Below are positions 33,525 to 42,211 of a stretch of DNA of 46,160 nucleotides, in pieces. Source of the stretch: an uncultured Tissierellia bacterium (GTDB lineage Bacteria; Bacillota; Clostridia; Tissierellales; Peptoniphilaceae); assembly GCA_902488465.1 (NCBI GenBank), contig CABTWE010000006.1, positions 1-46,160 on the forward strand, written 5' to 3'. The notes below the pieces were generated by a model. It was given only the letters and a program-made list of their open reading frames with translations, ran no database searches and was not told the DNA's origin. Position numbers and translations under genes: made by a program. Within the stretch, counting starts at the first letter, position 1, and each line of letters starts with the position of its first letter.

Positions 33525-34295
33525 TTGAAGTTTTTTTCACTTCAAAGCGGTTCAAACGGAAATTCGCATTTGATACAATCAAATAATACGAGCATTCTTA
33601 TCGATTCGGGGCTCTCCGGAGTGAGAACGAAAAACATTCTCGCCGAGGCGGGCTTTTCGATTGAGGATGTGTCGGGTGTTCTTATAACTCATGAGCATGA
33701 CGACCATGTGAGCGGTGCGGGTGTTCTTTCGAGAAAATTCAAAACGCCCGTATATATAAATCGAGCAACTTTTAAAATGGCTACTATGAAGATGAAGCAA
33801 ATAGATGAATCGCTTCTCCACTTTATAGATGGCCCTTTTTGCATTGGAGATATTGTTGTGACACCCTTTAAAATTTGCCACGATGCGGCAGATCCGTTGG
33901 GATATGTTTTAGAGTCCGATGGGAAAAAGATTTCAGTAATAACGGATACGGGCGTTATAACCGATGAAGTTATGGCCCTTACAAAAAATTCGGACTTTTT
34001 TTATGTGGAGGCAAATTTTGACCCGATTATGCTTAAGCATGGACCGTATACACCGGCACTTCAGGAAAGAGTGCGAGGTGATTTTGGACATCTCTCGAAT
34101 TTTGAATGTGCGGAGTATCTTATAAATGCAATCGGAGACAGGACAAAAGCTGTTATGATTGGGCACATTTCGCTTTTTAACAATGACGAGACGCTCGCGA
34201 AACTCACAGTTGAAAATGCAATTGCGGAAGCGGGACTCGATGTGCCGGTTTTTGTTTCGTCGAGATTTAGACCGAGTGTGGTGATTGAAATATGA
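33525..34295 (+). CDS. walJ: WalJ/YycJ metallo-beta-lactamase-fold hydrolase
   Basis: The 256-residue cytoplasmic hydrolase starts LKFFSLQSGSNGNS and has the metal motif THEHDDHVSG, followed by later His and Asp ligands (DTGVI, GHLS, GHIS). YycJ proteins are predicted nucleases linked to cell division and mismatch repair. The TTG start at 33525 has AGGTGAT upstream; a GTG at 33516, immediately after the yycI stop, is an alternative. Its end overlaps rlmH by 4 bases. Confidence 0.9.
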   Translation: MKFFSLQSGSNGNSHLIQSNNTSILIDSGLSGVRTKNILAEAGFSIEDVSGVLITHEHDDHVSGAGVLSRKFKTPVYINRATFKMATMKMKQIDESLLHFIDGPFCIGDIVVTPFKICHDAADPLGYVLESDGKKISVITDTGVITDEVMALTKNSDFFYVEANFDPIMLKHGPYTPALQERVRGDFGHLSNFECAEYLINAIGDRTKAVMIGHISLFNNDETLAKLTVENAIAEAGLDVPVFVSSRFRPSVVIEI

Positions 34296-34747
34296 TAAAA
34301 ATTATTGAAACAGGAAAAATTCCAAAGGAATATCAAATTATAATTGATGACTTTATAAAGAAAACAAGTCCTTATGAGAAAGTTCAAATCGTGAGTTTAA
34401 AAGAGATTAAGCTTAAAAAAGATGAGTCTAACTTGAACGAGAAGCTTCGAGATGAAACACAAAAGGCGATTGAATCAGCGAGCGGAAGGATTATTTTTTT
34501 GGATGCGAACGGAAAGAATCCGGATTCCGAAGAATTTAAGAATGAAATTATAAAATCGAAAAATATAGGTGAAACCATATCTTTTGTGATTGGCGGCAGC
34601 TATGGTTTTGACCACAATATGATAAAATCATATGAAAAGATAAGTTTTGGAAGGATGACACTCCTTCATCACATGACGACACTAATTTTAACTGAGGCGA
34701 TTTATCGCTCGTTTAAAATGACACAAAACAGTAATTATAATAAATAA
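34292..34747 (+). CDS. rlmH: 23S rRNA pseudouridine-1915 N3-methyltransferase
   Basis: The 151-residue SPOUT methyltransferase methylates a pseudouridine in helix 69 of 23S rRNA. Seen are IIFLDANGKNPDSEEF, the SAM-binding FVIGGSYGF and the C-terminal LTEAIYRSFKMTQNSNYNK. The family normally ends in YHK; here it is YNK. It is slightly shorter than the usual 155-160 residues. It overlaps walJ, as in staphylococci where rlmH lies near the wal genes. Confidence 0.92.
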   Translation: MIKIIETGKIPKEYQIIIDDFIKKTSPYEKVQIVSLKEIKLKKDESNLNEKLRDETQKAIESASGRIIFLDANGKNPDSEEFKNEIIKSKNIGETISFVIGGSYGFDHNMIKSYEKISFGRMTLLHHMTTLILTEAIYRSFKMTQNSNYNK

Positions 34748-34758
34748 TGGGTGATTTT

Positions 34759-36399
34759 ATGGTAAAGGTATATATAACCGGGCACAAAGTTCCGGACACG
34801 GATACAATTTGTTCCGCTATTTCTTATGCGGAGTTTTTGAAAAAATCGGGCAGAGCTGAGGCTGAGCCGATAAGACTTGGAGAACTGAACAATGAAACTA
34901 AGTTTGTTTTGGAGCATTTTAATGTGGATGAACCACGTCTAAAAACTTCAATGCAACTAAAGGTGCACGATTTGGAACTCGACGAACCGACAATAATTTA
35001 CAGAGATACGCCGGTAAAAAGAGCAATTGAACTTTTGCAGGAGAAAAAGACACTTCTTCTTTCGATAACTGATGAGTATCACAAACTTTTGGGAGTTTTG
35101 AGCCTCTCTGATGTGACTAAGTCATATATGAATGTTTGGGACGATATGATTCTTCATCGTTCAAACACGCCTTTAAACAATATTGTCGATGTTTTGAGTG
35201 CGAAAGTTTTGAATGAAGCAAAACGTGAACTCACAGGAAAGATGGTTGTTTATGCAATGGAACCGGACGAACTTGGCGACAGAATTAAAAAAGGCGATGT
35301 CGTGATTGTTGGCGATAGGGACAATGCACAAATTGACGCAATCAAGAGAGATGTAAGTCTTATAATTGTCTCGGGCGGCTACAAAATGAAAGATGATATT
35401 TTGGAGCAAGCAAGTGAAAAAAATATCAGCGTTCTTTCCACAGAACTCAACAGTTTTATGGCAGCACGTCTTCTTCCTCTTTCAATTCCGGCAGAGTTTG
35501 TTATGACAAGCGGCGAGATTAATGCTGTTAATATAAACGATACGGTTGACGAAGTGAAGGAAAAACTTGCAAAGACAAGATTCCGCTCATACCCGGTTTT
35601 GGATGACGAAGGAAAAATTGTCGGAAACCTTTCGAGATATCATTTGATTACGGGAAAACCTAAGAAACTGATTTTGGTTGACCACAACGAAAAAGCACAG
35701 TCAATCGACAATATCGATGAAGCGGAGATCATTCAAATCATTGATCACCACAGAATCGAGCCGGTTTCTACAAATTCTCCGGTGTTCTTTAGAAACGAAC
35801 CGGTGGGTTCGACTGCAACAATAATAAGCAAGATGTTTTTTGAAGAAGGAATAAGACCGACAAAGGAAGTCGCAGGTCTTCTTTCATCTGCAATAATTTC
35901 TGATACACTTTACTTCAGAAGTCCGACAACCACTGATGATGACAGAAGAATGCTTGAAAGAATGGCACTCTATGCTGAAATTGAGCCGGAAGAATATGCA
36001 AATGAAATGTTTAAAGCGGGCACATCTGTCAAAGGTAAATCTGTTTCGGAACTTTTAAATATGGACGTAAAAGAATTTAAAATTATGGAAGAAAGCGTTC
36101 GCATTGCACAAATTTTCACACTCGATAAAGAAAGTGTTTTGGAACTCAAATCCGAAATTCTTTCAGAGATGAAAAAAATTAGAGAAGAGAAAGGCAACGA
36201 CACATTTGTATTTGTAGTGACGGATATTTTTGATGAAAGCTCAATAGTTTTTGTTTGCGGGGAATATGGAGTCGAAATTGCGGGAGAATTTGGAGAAAAA
36301 ATCGAGGAAAACGAATTTTTTGCACCGGGTCTTTTGAGCCGAAAGAAACAAATGGTTCCAAAGGTCACCGACGCAATAAAAAAAGCAAAGGAAAACTAA
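34759..36399 (+). CDS. ppaC: CBS/DRTGG-containing manganese-dependent inorganic pyrophosphatase
   Basis: The 546-residue family-II pyrophosphatase hydrolyses diphosphate. The DHH domain begins with GHKVPDTDT and resumes with IIDHHRIE after a regulatory insert of CBS (about 65-120), DRTGG (about 130-240) and CBS (about 245-300). DHHA2 closes the protein. Such inserts make the enzyme sensitive to adenine nucleotides. ATG 34759 has GGGTGAT directly upstream; an ATG at 34747 overlapping rlmH is the alternative. Confidence 0.94.
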   Translation: MVKVYITGHKVPDTDTICSAISYAEFLKKSGRAEAEPIRLGELNNETKFVLEHFNVDEPRLKTSMQLKVHDLELDEPTIIYRDTPVKRAIELLQEKKTLLLSITDEYHKLLGVLSLSDVTKSYMNVWDDMILHRSNTPLNNIVDVLSAKVLNEAKRELTGKMVVYAMEPDELGDRIKKGDVVIVGDRDNAQIDAIKRDVSLIIVSGGYKMKDDILEQASEKNISVLSTELNSFMAARLLPLSIPAEFVMTSGEINAVNINDTVDEVKEKLAKTRFRSYPVLDDEGKIVGNLSRYHLITGKPKKLILVDHNEKAQSIDNIDEAEIIQIIDHHRIEPVSTNSPVFFRNEPVGSTATIISKMFFEEGIRPTKEVAGLLSSAIISDTLYFRSPTTTDDDRRMLERMALYAEIEPEEYANEMFKAGTSVKGKSVSELLNMDVKEFKIMEESVRIAQIFTLDKESVLELKSEILSEMKKIREEKGNDTFVFVVTDIFDESSIVFVCGEYGVEIAGEFGEKIEENEFFAPGLLSRKKQMVPKVTDAIKKAKEN

Positions 36400-36400
36400 T

Positions 36401-37183
36401 ATGAATCTTATTTTGGGAGCGATTGCGGGAGATATTGCCGGAGAACCGTATGAGTTTGGAAACAACAGAAATCCCGATGCACCGCTTTTTACACCGCAGT
36501 CAACTTTTACAGACGACACAATTCTGACTGTTGCAGTAATGAAAATTTGTCTGTCGAATGATTTTTCAACTGAAAACATTGCGGACACGATGGCGGACTT
36601 TGCAAGGCGATATCCTTCGAGTTATGGTGTGAGATTTAGGCAGTGGATTCTCGATAAAACTCCATACGGCTCACTTGGAAACGGTGCAGCAATGAGAATT
36701 TCGCCGGTGTATTATCTTAAAAAAACACTTCCGGAAAAAATCGAAATTGCAGAGAGAATCACAAATGTGAGTCACAACCACGAAGAGAGTATAAAATGGG
36801 TGACAGCACTTGTGAGACTTGCTGAGCACTTGAAAACGGACAAAGATTTTGACATTCAGGGATTTATGAAAAATGAATACGGAACAAATCTTACGAATGT
36901 GAAATATTTGAGAGAGAATTATGAATATTCCGAAAAAATTCAAAATACAGTTCCCGAAAGCATCACAATCTTAAATGACTCGAATGACTTTTGGGAAGTT
37001 TTGAAAAACTCGATTTCAATCGGCGGCGATGCGGACACAATTGCAGCAATTGCTGGTGGAGTTGCGGAAATTATTTATCCGATTGACACTGAAACAAGAG
37101 AGAAAGTGTTTCGAAAATTGCCGGAAGAGTTTAAGAAAATTGTAAGAGAATTTTCCGAAGAGTTTGCAACAATGGGATTATAG
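36401..37183 (+). CDS. ADP-ribosylglycohydrolase family protein
   Basis: The 260-residue protein shows the DraG-type metal motifs: N-terminal GAIAGDIAGEPYEF, FTDDTILTVAV, GNGAAMRISP, SHNHEESIKW and C-terminal GGDADTIAAIAGG. These enzymes remove ADP-ribose from proteins or related compounds. No partner ADP-ribosyltransferase is visible in the window. It follows ppaC by one base, so it belongs to the same transcript. Confidence 0.9.
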   Translation: MNLILGAIAGDIAGEPYEFGNNRNPDAPLFTPQSTFTDDTILTVAVMKICLSNDFSTENIADTMADFARRYPSSYGVRFRQWILDKTPYGSLGNGAAMRISPVYYLKKTLPEKIEIAERITNVSHNHEESIKWVTALVRLAEHLKTDKDFDIQGFMKNEYGTNLTNVKYLRENYEYSEKIQNTVPESITILNDSNDFWEVLKNSISIGGDADTIAAIAGGVAEIIYPIDTETREKVFRKLPEEFKKIVREFSEEFATMGL

Positions 37184-37195
37184 AGCGAAATATAA

Positions 37196-37224
37196 TTGAT
37201 AAATTTAACGAAATATGGTAAAAT
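37196..37224 (+). promoter_or_regulatory. Promoter of the flavodiiron protein gene
   Basis: TTGATA (37196-37201), 17 bases and TAAAAT (37219-37224), followed by AAGGAGG before the ATG at 37252. Confidence 0.7.
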
Positions 37225-37251
37225 TTAGATAGAAAAATAAGGAGGAGCGAT

Positions 37252-38454
37252 ATGTTTTTTTATCAACAACTTGAAAATGATTTGTATAGAATTGGAGTGA
37301 ACGACAGACGTACGGCGAGATTTGAAAATATGTTCCCGATGCCGGACGGAGTAAGCTACAATTCATATCTAATAAAGGATGAAAAGAAAGTTCTTTTTGA
37401 TACTGTTGACGCATCTTTTATTAATGATTTTTATTCAAATTTAAACCATGCGCTTGGCGAAGACAAGCTCGACTATCTTGTAATTACTCACATGGAGCCG
37501 GACCACAGCTCAGCAATTAATATGGTTTTAAAGGATCACCCGGATTGTAAACTCGTGGGAAATAAAAAAACTTTCCAATTCTTGGAACAATTTTTCGGCG
37601 ATGAATTTAAAGATAGATATTTGGAAGTTAAAAATGGAGAAACGCTTGAAATCGGAAAGAGAACACTGGAATTCATATTTGCACCGATGGTCCACTGGCC
37701 GGAAGTAATGTTTGTGTTGTCAAGCGAAGGAGAACTCTTCAGTGCTGACGCTTTCGGAACGTTCGGAGCAATTGAAGGACACTACTCAAGCGACTTAATT
37801 GATATGGATAGAGCGTTTATCGACGAAGCAAGAAGATATTACATCAACATAGTCGGCAAACAAGGACGTTCTGTTATAGCTATATTAAAGAAACTTGAAG
37901 GCAAAGAAGTTAAAATGATTTTGCCTTTGCACGGACCGATTCATAGACAAAAAGATAAAATCGAATACTTCATCGAAAAATATAAAACTTGGGGAAGCTT
38001 TGAAAGCGAAGAGGACGGAGTATTGATTGCATACTCTTCAATGTACGGAAACACAGAAGAAGCTGTGGACATGCTTGCTTATGAACTTTCTGAAAATGGC
38101 GTGAAAAACATTCACATTTACGACGTTTCAGAATACGACTACAGCTACATCATCTCCGATGCACACAAATTCTCAAACTTCGTATACACCGCAATCAACT
38201 ACAACACCGATCTCTACCCGAGAATGGATGCATTCTTGAGAGAACTTGTCGGCACCGGCTTCCAAAACAGAAAAGTCTCAGTTATCACAAACATGAGCTG
38301 GGGCGGAAGAGCCGAAAAAATTGCAGAAGAAATTTTGGAAAGTTCAAAACTTGAAAAAATCGGCGAAACAATCTCTCTTAAATCGTCACTCGACGAAGAA
38401 AAAGCTGCAGAGATTAAGGAGCTCGCCAAAGCAATTGCAGATTCAATGAAATAA
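37252..38454 (+). CDS. A-type flavodiiron protein (oxygen/NO reductase)
   Basis: The 400-residue cytoplasmic enzyme reduces oxygen to water or NO to N2O. The beta-lactamase-like half has the diiron ligands in THMEPDHSS, MVHWPE, FSADAFG and LPLHGP. The second half is a flavodoxin domain with FMN loop AYSSMYGNTEEAV. No extra rubredoxin domain is fused, so an external electron donor is needed. It protects strict anaerobes from oxygen. It has its own promoter and a strong terminator. Confidence 0.95.
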   Translation: MFFYQQLENDLYRIGVNDRRTARFENMFPMPDGVSYNSYLIKDEKKVLFDTVDASFINDFYSNLNHALGEDKLDYLVITHMEPDHSSAINMVLKDHPDCKLVGNKKTFQFLEQFFGDEFKDRYLEVKNGETLEIGKRTLEFIFAPMVHWPEVMFVLSSEGELFSADAFGTFGAIEGHYSSDLIDMDRAFIDEARRYYINIVGKQGRSVIAILKKLEGKEVKMILPLHGPIHRQKDKIEYFIEKYKTWGSFESEEDGVLIAYSSMYGNTEEAVDMLAYELSENGVKNIHIYDVSEYDYSYIISDAHKFSNFVYTAINYNTDLYPRMDAFLRELVGTGFQNRKVSVITNMSWGGRAEKIAEEILESSKLEKIGETISLKSSLDEEKAAEIKELAKAIADSMK

Positions 38455-38461
38455 TATGAAT

Positions 38462-38491
38462 AAAAAGAAAGGCACTGTTGCCTTTCTTTTT
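38462..38491 (+). terminator. Intrinsic terminator of the flavodiiron protein gene
   Basis: The 13-bp perfect stem AAAAAGAAAGGCA/TGCCTTTCTTTTT has loop CTGT. It abuts element A2. Confidence 0.9.
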
Positions 38492-38492
38492 G

Positions 38493-38614
38493 TTTGCGGA
38501 CCTTTTCGCGATAAACACTTGATTCAATATTTTAGTCGCTGCGGCGTACTTGCCAGTACGCCTCACTCCAAAAACACTTCATCTAACCGTTTCTCATCAA
38601 AATATCCACGCAAA
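38493..38614 (+). repeat. 122-nt fold-back element A (copy A2, chimeric)
   Basis: It has the exact 122-nt length. The left arm (AAACACTT, AATATTTT) is of the A1 type, but the right arm (AAAACACT, AACCGTTT) is of the A3 type. The P3 stem therefore has two mismatches and P4 is broken. The apical stem GGCGTAC/GTACGCC is fully paired. Confidence 0.82.
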
Positions 38615-38665
38615 CTGATTTGAATGTTTGCACATAATTAATTGTGGAAAGTTGAAAACACTGCC

Positions 38666-38714
38666 GTAGCGGCTGGCATACGTTGTGACGAAAGGAACAA
38701 CGATGTCCTGCCGC
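38666..38714 (+). repeat. Family-B-like element (copy B4)
   Basis: GTAGCGGCTGGCATACGT (38666-38683) is identical to 18300-18317. GCGGC, GG, CAT and CGTTGT pair with ACAACG, ATG, CC and GCCGC (38669-38714). The following 38715-38900 is AT-rich with no gene recognised. Confidence 0.5.
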
Positions 38715-38909
38715 CATATTTGACGTTTACTTTTTGAAGAACCATACCAACAACTGTGTGAAACTAAAACATAGAACTCAAAACCTCATACAATCTAATT
38801 TTATATTATATTCACCATAAAATATTTTTATCATTCTAAACAATATGAACAATGTTCGAAAACGATTTTATTTGGGTATATAGATATAAATAACATTTGG
38901 AGGTGGATT

Positions 38910-39320
38910 ATGGTTAAGAAGAGAACGCTTTTATTCATTGCGGGCATTGTATGGATGTTTGCGGGATTCAACGTAATAAAAATTGGCATCGAAGCATATA
39001 TGGACAATTTCTCAATTCTAAATGTATTTTTGTCGATTGCGGTCATGCTCATATTCTGGTTTATGGTATTTGGAAAGCTTGTCGATAAGCACAACACAAG
39101 AATCAGGGCATACAAAGAAGAGAAGAAGTATTTCTGGAATTTTTTCGATGTGAAATCATTTTTAATTATGGCGTTTATGATGACATTTGGAATTTTAATC
39201 AGAAAATTTTCGCTCATTCCGGATTCATATATTGCATTTTTCTACACCGGACTCGGAACTGCACTTTTCGGTGCAGGCGTGAAATTTATGGTGAAATTTT
39301 TCGAATATAATAAAAATTAA
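38910..39320 (+). CDS. Small four-helix membrane protein of unknown function
   Basis: The 136-residue protein has four predicted membrane segments (about 6-26, 37-54, 82-102 and 106-125) separated by a basic cytoplasmic loop near 55-78. It starts MVKKRTLLFIAGIVWMFAGFN (the first segment; Lys-rich start). I recognise no function. GGAGGTGG precedes the ATG. A small AGATTA/TAATCT hairpin (39322-39338) without a T-run follows. Confidence 0.75.
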   Translation: MVKKRTLLFIAGIVWMFAGFNVIKIGIEAYMDNFSILNVFLSIAVMLIFWFMVFGKLVDKHNTRIRAYKEEKKYFWNFFDVKSFLIMAFMMTFGILIRKFSLIPDSYIAFFYTGLGTALFGAGVKFMVKFFEYNKN

Positions 39321-39390
39321 GATTAGAAGATAATCTATCGGAAAACTATATAACTGAAGTCATTTGGGTATATATGTTTTGGAGGTAATT

Positions 39391-39663
39391 ATGAAAGATT
39401 TAACACTTTTTGTTTCAAGTAAATGTCCGGACTGTCCTCCGGCAATTGAGTATGTAAAAAATTCGGGGGTTGACGTGAATATTGTCGACATAACCGATTC
39501 AATGAAAAATTTGAAGCTGTTTTTAAAATACAGAGATGTCGATCCGTATTTTGATATAACGAAAGCTGCAAACAATGTCGGCGTACCGACTTTTATGGTC
39601 GGTGACGGAGAGAAGTTCTTTTCATTTGAGGAAGGGATGGATTTAAAAAAGGAGATAATTTAG
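39391..39663 (+). CDS. Glutaredoxin/thioredoxin-like small redox protein
   Basis: The 90-residue protein has CPDC at 12-15 after a beta-strand (LTLFVSSK), and VGVPTFMVGDGEKF, the cis-Pro region of the thioredoxin fold. It probably reduces disulfides or supplies electrons to the next-door glutathione peroxidase. GGAGG precedes ATG 39391; an upstream start is less likely. Confidence 0.85.
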   Translation: MKDLTLFVSSKCPDCPPAIEYVKNSGVDVNIVDITDSMKNLKLFLKYRDVDPYFDITKAANNVGVPTFMVGDGEKFFSFEEGMDLKKEII

Positions 39664-39665
39664 AG

Positions 39666-40136
39666 ATGTTTTACGATTATACTGTTAAGGATATAGACGG
39701 CAACGATTTATCCCTTTCAAAATTTAAGGGTGAAGTTGTTTTGGTTGTGAATACTGCGAGCAAGTGTGGTTTTACAAAACAGTATGAAGGGCTTGAGGAG
39801 CTTTACGAAAAATATAAGGACAAAGGTTTTGTGATTCTTGGATTTCCATGCAACCAATTTGGCTCTCAAGAACTGGGAACAGAGGCGGAAATTAAAAATT
39901 TCTGCGAAGCCACATTCAGTGTTTCGTTTCCTATGATGTCTAAGATTGATGTAAACGGTGAAAATACACATCCACTTTATAAATTTTTAAAGTCGGAACA
40001 ACATGGACTTTTGGGCAACGATATCAAATGGAATTTTACAAAATTTTTGATTGACCGCGAAGGCAATGTTGTGGAAAGATTTGCATCGCAAAAAACTCCT
40101 AAAGGTCTTGAAAAAGAAATAGAGAAACTTTTATAA
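39666..40136 (+). CDS. Glutathione peroxidase family protein
   Basis: The 156-residue peroxidase has Cys34 in NTASKCGFT in place of selenocysteine, Gln in GFPCNQFG, and Trp and Asn in KWNFTKFL, giving the GPx catalytic tetrad. Non-selenium GPx of bacteria mostly use thioredoxin-like donors; the preceding gene, 2 bases upstream, is a natural candidate. The Cys in GFPCNQFG may be the resolving residue. Confidence 0.94.
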   Translation: MFYDYTVKDIDGNDLSLSKFKGEVVLVVNTASKCGFTKQYEGLEELYEKYKDKGFVILGFPCNQFGSQELGTEAEIKNFCEATFSVSFPMMSKIDVNGENTHPLYKFLKSEQHGLLGNDIKWNFTKFLIDREGNVVERFASQKTPKGLEKEIEKLL

Positions 40137-40144
40137 ATAACGTG

Positions 40145-40190
40145 CGACCATTTTGAACGAGAGGAAATTGTTCACATATGGTCGTTTTTT
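40145..40190 (+). terminator. Intrinsic terminator after the glutathione peroxidase gene
   Basis: CGACCAT and TTGAAC pair with GTTC and ATGGTCG, followed by TTTTTT. Confidence 0.75.
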
Positions 40191-40258
40191 GTTGGTGAGA
40201 TAGAAATTTATGATTTCGTAACCGAACGTGCAAAAAAGTGTATTGTCGCCAATATTAA

Positions 40259-40295
40259 GAAAAGGGAAACTTGATACACAAGCTTCCCTTTTTTA
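40259..40295 (-). terminator. Intrinsic terminator of the dihydrolipoamide dehydrogenase gene
   Basis: AAAAGGGAA plus CTT faces AAG plus TTCCCTTTT. On the minus strand the stem is followed by a broken T-tract; on the plus strand by TTTTT. It may work in both directions. Confidence 0.6.
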
Positions 40296-40300
40296 TTCTC

Positions 40301-41698
40301 TTATTTATTTGTGTTCGGTGTGTTAATTGATTTATCTTCAAGCATTTCAACGGCGTCTTTAAAGACTTCACTCACTGTCGGGTGTGCGTAGATCATGTCG
40401 GTCAAGTCTTCAACTGATAGATCGTTTGTCATTGCGATATTTGCAAAGTGAATCATAAAGTCTGCTTCGGCACCCAATATATGGCAGCCCAAAATTTTCT
40501 TTTTGTCCGGGCTTGCGATAATTTTTACGAATCCTTCTGTTTCAGATGCGGAGAGAGCTTTTCCGTTCGATTGATAGAGGAATTTCGATTTAATAAACTC
40601 TGTTCCTTCTTCGGTGAGTTCTTCTTCTGTTTTTCCAATCATTGCAACTTCAGGAGTTGTGTATAGAACAGATGGTACGAGCTCTAAACGAATTTTCGTC
40701 TTCACATTTGAGAATTTTTCAACGAGCCAAATGCCTTGAGCTGATGCAAGGTGAGCGAGTTGTGTATTGCCGTAAATTACGTCACCGATTGCGTAAATGT
40801 TTTCAACATTTGTCATAAGATTTTCGTCGACAACGAGTCCGCCTTTTTCGGTTTTAAGTCCTGCTGCTTCTGTGTTTAAACCGTCAGTGTTGCAAGATCT
40901 TCCGAGTGCGACAAGTACATATTCAGCGTTGTATTCTTTTTCCTTGTCTTTGCCGGTCATTTTTGTTGTGACTTTCAAAAGGTCGCCGTCTTGTTCAATT
41001 TTTTGTGCACGTTGCTTTACTTCAAATTTTAGCGTGTCGGATTTTAAAACACTTTTAAGTCTCTTTTGAACTTCACCGTCAGAAACTTTGAAAACATTGT
41101 TTCCGATAACTGTTACATCAGTTCCGAAAATGCTATAGATTGAGGCAAATTCAAGACCAATGACACCTGTTCCAATGACAATCATGGACTTTGGAATTTC
41201 CTTAAGGTTTAAAAGATCTGTCGAACTTAAAACGTTTGGAAGCTCTTTTCCAGGAAGTGGGTTCATATCTTTTGATCCGGTTGCAACAATGCATTTGTCA
41301 AATGTGAGCTCTTCTTCGCCACCTTCATTTTTCTTAACAATAACAGTTTTGCTGTCTTTAAAAGATGCAAAGCCCTTTATATATGTCAGGTTCGGATAAC
41401 CTTTGAAAAGGAAATCGATTCCATCTTGAAGCGACTTTACAACTTTTTTCTTTCTTTCGTAAATAACTTCTTCATTTAACTTGTAACCTTCGACTTCGAT
41501 GCCGAATTCTTCGCTTCTTTTAATATCTTTATATAAACTTGCAATCTTGACGAGTGTTTTTGTCGGAATACATCCGATATTTAAACAAGTTCCGCCAAGT
41601 TCGCCTTTTTCAACAAGTGTAACATCGTGACCCAATTGAGCTGCACGAATTGCAGTTTCATAACCTCCTGGGCCTGCACCTATGATTAATAGTTTCAT
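40301..41698 (-). CDS. lpdA: Dihydrolipoamide dehydrogenase (orphan)
   Basis: The 465-residue flavoprotein has the FAD site GAGPGGYETA, redox pair Cys38/Cys43 in GGTCLNIGCIPTK, NAD-site GTGVIGLEFAS, second FAD motif YAIGDV and active-site AHPTVSE. It oxidises dihydrolipoyl groups with NAD. No 2-oxoacid dehydrogenase or glycine-cleavage genes adjoin it, so its partner complex lies elsewhere. Own promoter and terminator. Related mercuric-reductase-like or soluble disulfide reductases are less likely given the motif set. Confidence 0.92.
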   Translation of the reverse strand: MKLLIIGAGPGGYETAIRAAQLGHDVTLVEKGELGGTCLNIGCIPTKTLVKIASLYKDIKRSEEFGIEVEGYKLNEEVIYERKKKVVKSLQDGIDFLFKGYPNLTYIKGFASFKDSKTVIVKKNEGGEEELTFDKCIVATGSKDMNPLPGKELPNVLSSTDLLNLKEIPKSMIVIGTGVIGLEFASIYSIFGTDVTVIGNNVFKVSDGEVQKRLKSVLKSDTLKFEVKQRAQKIEQDGDLLKVTTKMTGKDKEKEYNAEYVLVALGRSCNTDGLNTEAAGLKTEKGGLVVDENLMTNVENIYAIGDVIYGNTQLAHLASAQGIWLVEKFSNVKTKIRLELVPSVLYTTPEVAMIGKTEEELTEEGTEFIKSKFLYQSNGKALSASETEGFVKIIASPDKKKILGCHILGAEADFMIHFANIAMTNDLSVEDLTDMIYAHPTVSEVFKDAVEMLEDKSINTPNTNK

Positions 41699-41727
41699 GT
41701 AAAAACCTCCTTTAATATTCTTATTAT

Positions 41728-41756
41728 ATTATAACAACAAAACTCAGTTCCTTCAA
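41728..41756 (-). promoter_or_regulatory. Promoter of lpdA
   Basis: On the minus strand TTGAAG (41756-41751), 17 bases and TATAAT (41733-41728) precede AAAGGAGG. The remaining spacer 41757-42140 is extremely AT-rich; I see no gene or clear structure there. Confidence 0.65.
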
Positions 41757-42151
41757 TAGGAAATGTGGTGTGAGTTTCTAGAATTTTGTGATAGAAAAAA
41801 CATTAAAATATATTATCTATTGTAATTTATAATTATATTAATGTTTTTAATTATATATATATTTTGATGAGTTTAAAAATTTATTTGCCAATATAACTGC
41901 AAAAGAAATATTTTCAAGTAAGAATATAAAAAGAATGTTAAATTTGATATGAATAAAATCTTTGGAAATATTTTTATTTAGATTATATTATTTTTGAGAT
42001 TGAATGTTGGTTATATAAATGTTTATATGATTTATAAATTAATATTATAATAAAATTTAATTTAATTAATAAATTATTAAAAGCTTAAAATTAAAATTAT
42101 CATTATAGAGTTTATAAATAAAAATCTGAAAAACGATTGAAATTTTCTATT

Positions 42152-42181
42152 GGATATTGATAAATCGTTGTGATATACTTG
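42152..42181 (+). promoter_or_regulatory. Probable promoter of the four-gene operon
   Basis: TTGGAT near 42152, about 18 bases, and TATACT (42174-42179) precede AAAGGAGG and the ATG at 42212. Box positions are approximate to a base or two. Confidence 0.5.
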
Positions 42182-42211
42182 AAATATAAGCTATTAAAGG
42201 AGGTTTATATT

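Noticed and set aside
38848..38860. GAAC-AAT-GTTC as a LexA site
   Set aside because: The spacing is 3 rather than the 4 bases of the Gram-positive LexA box, and the neighbouring gene has no link to DNA repair.
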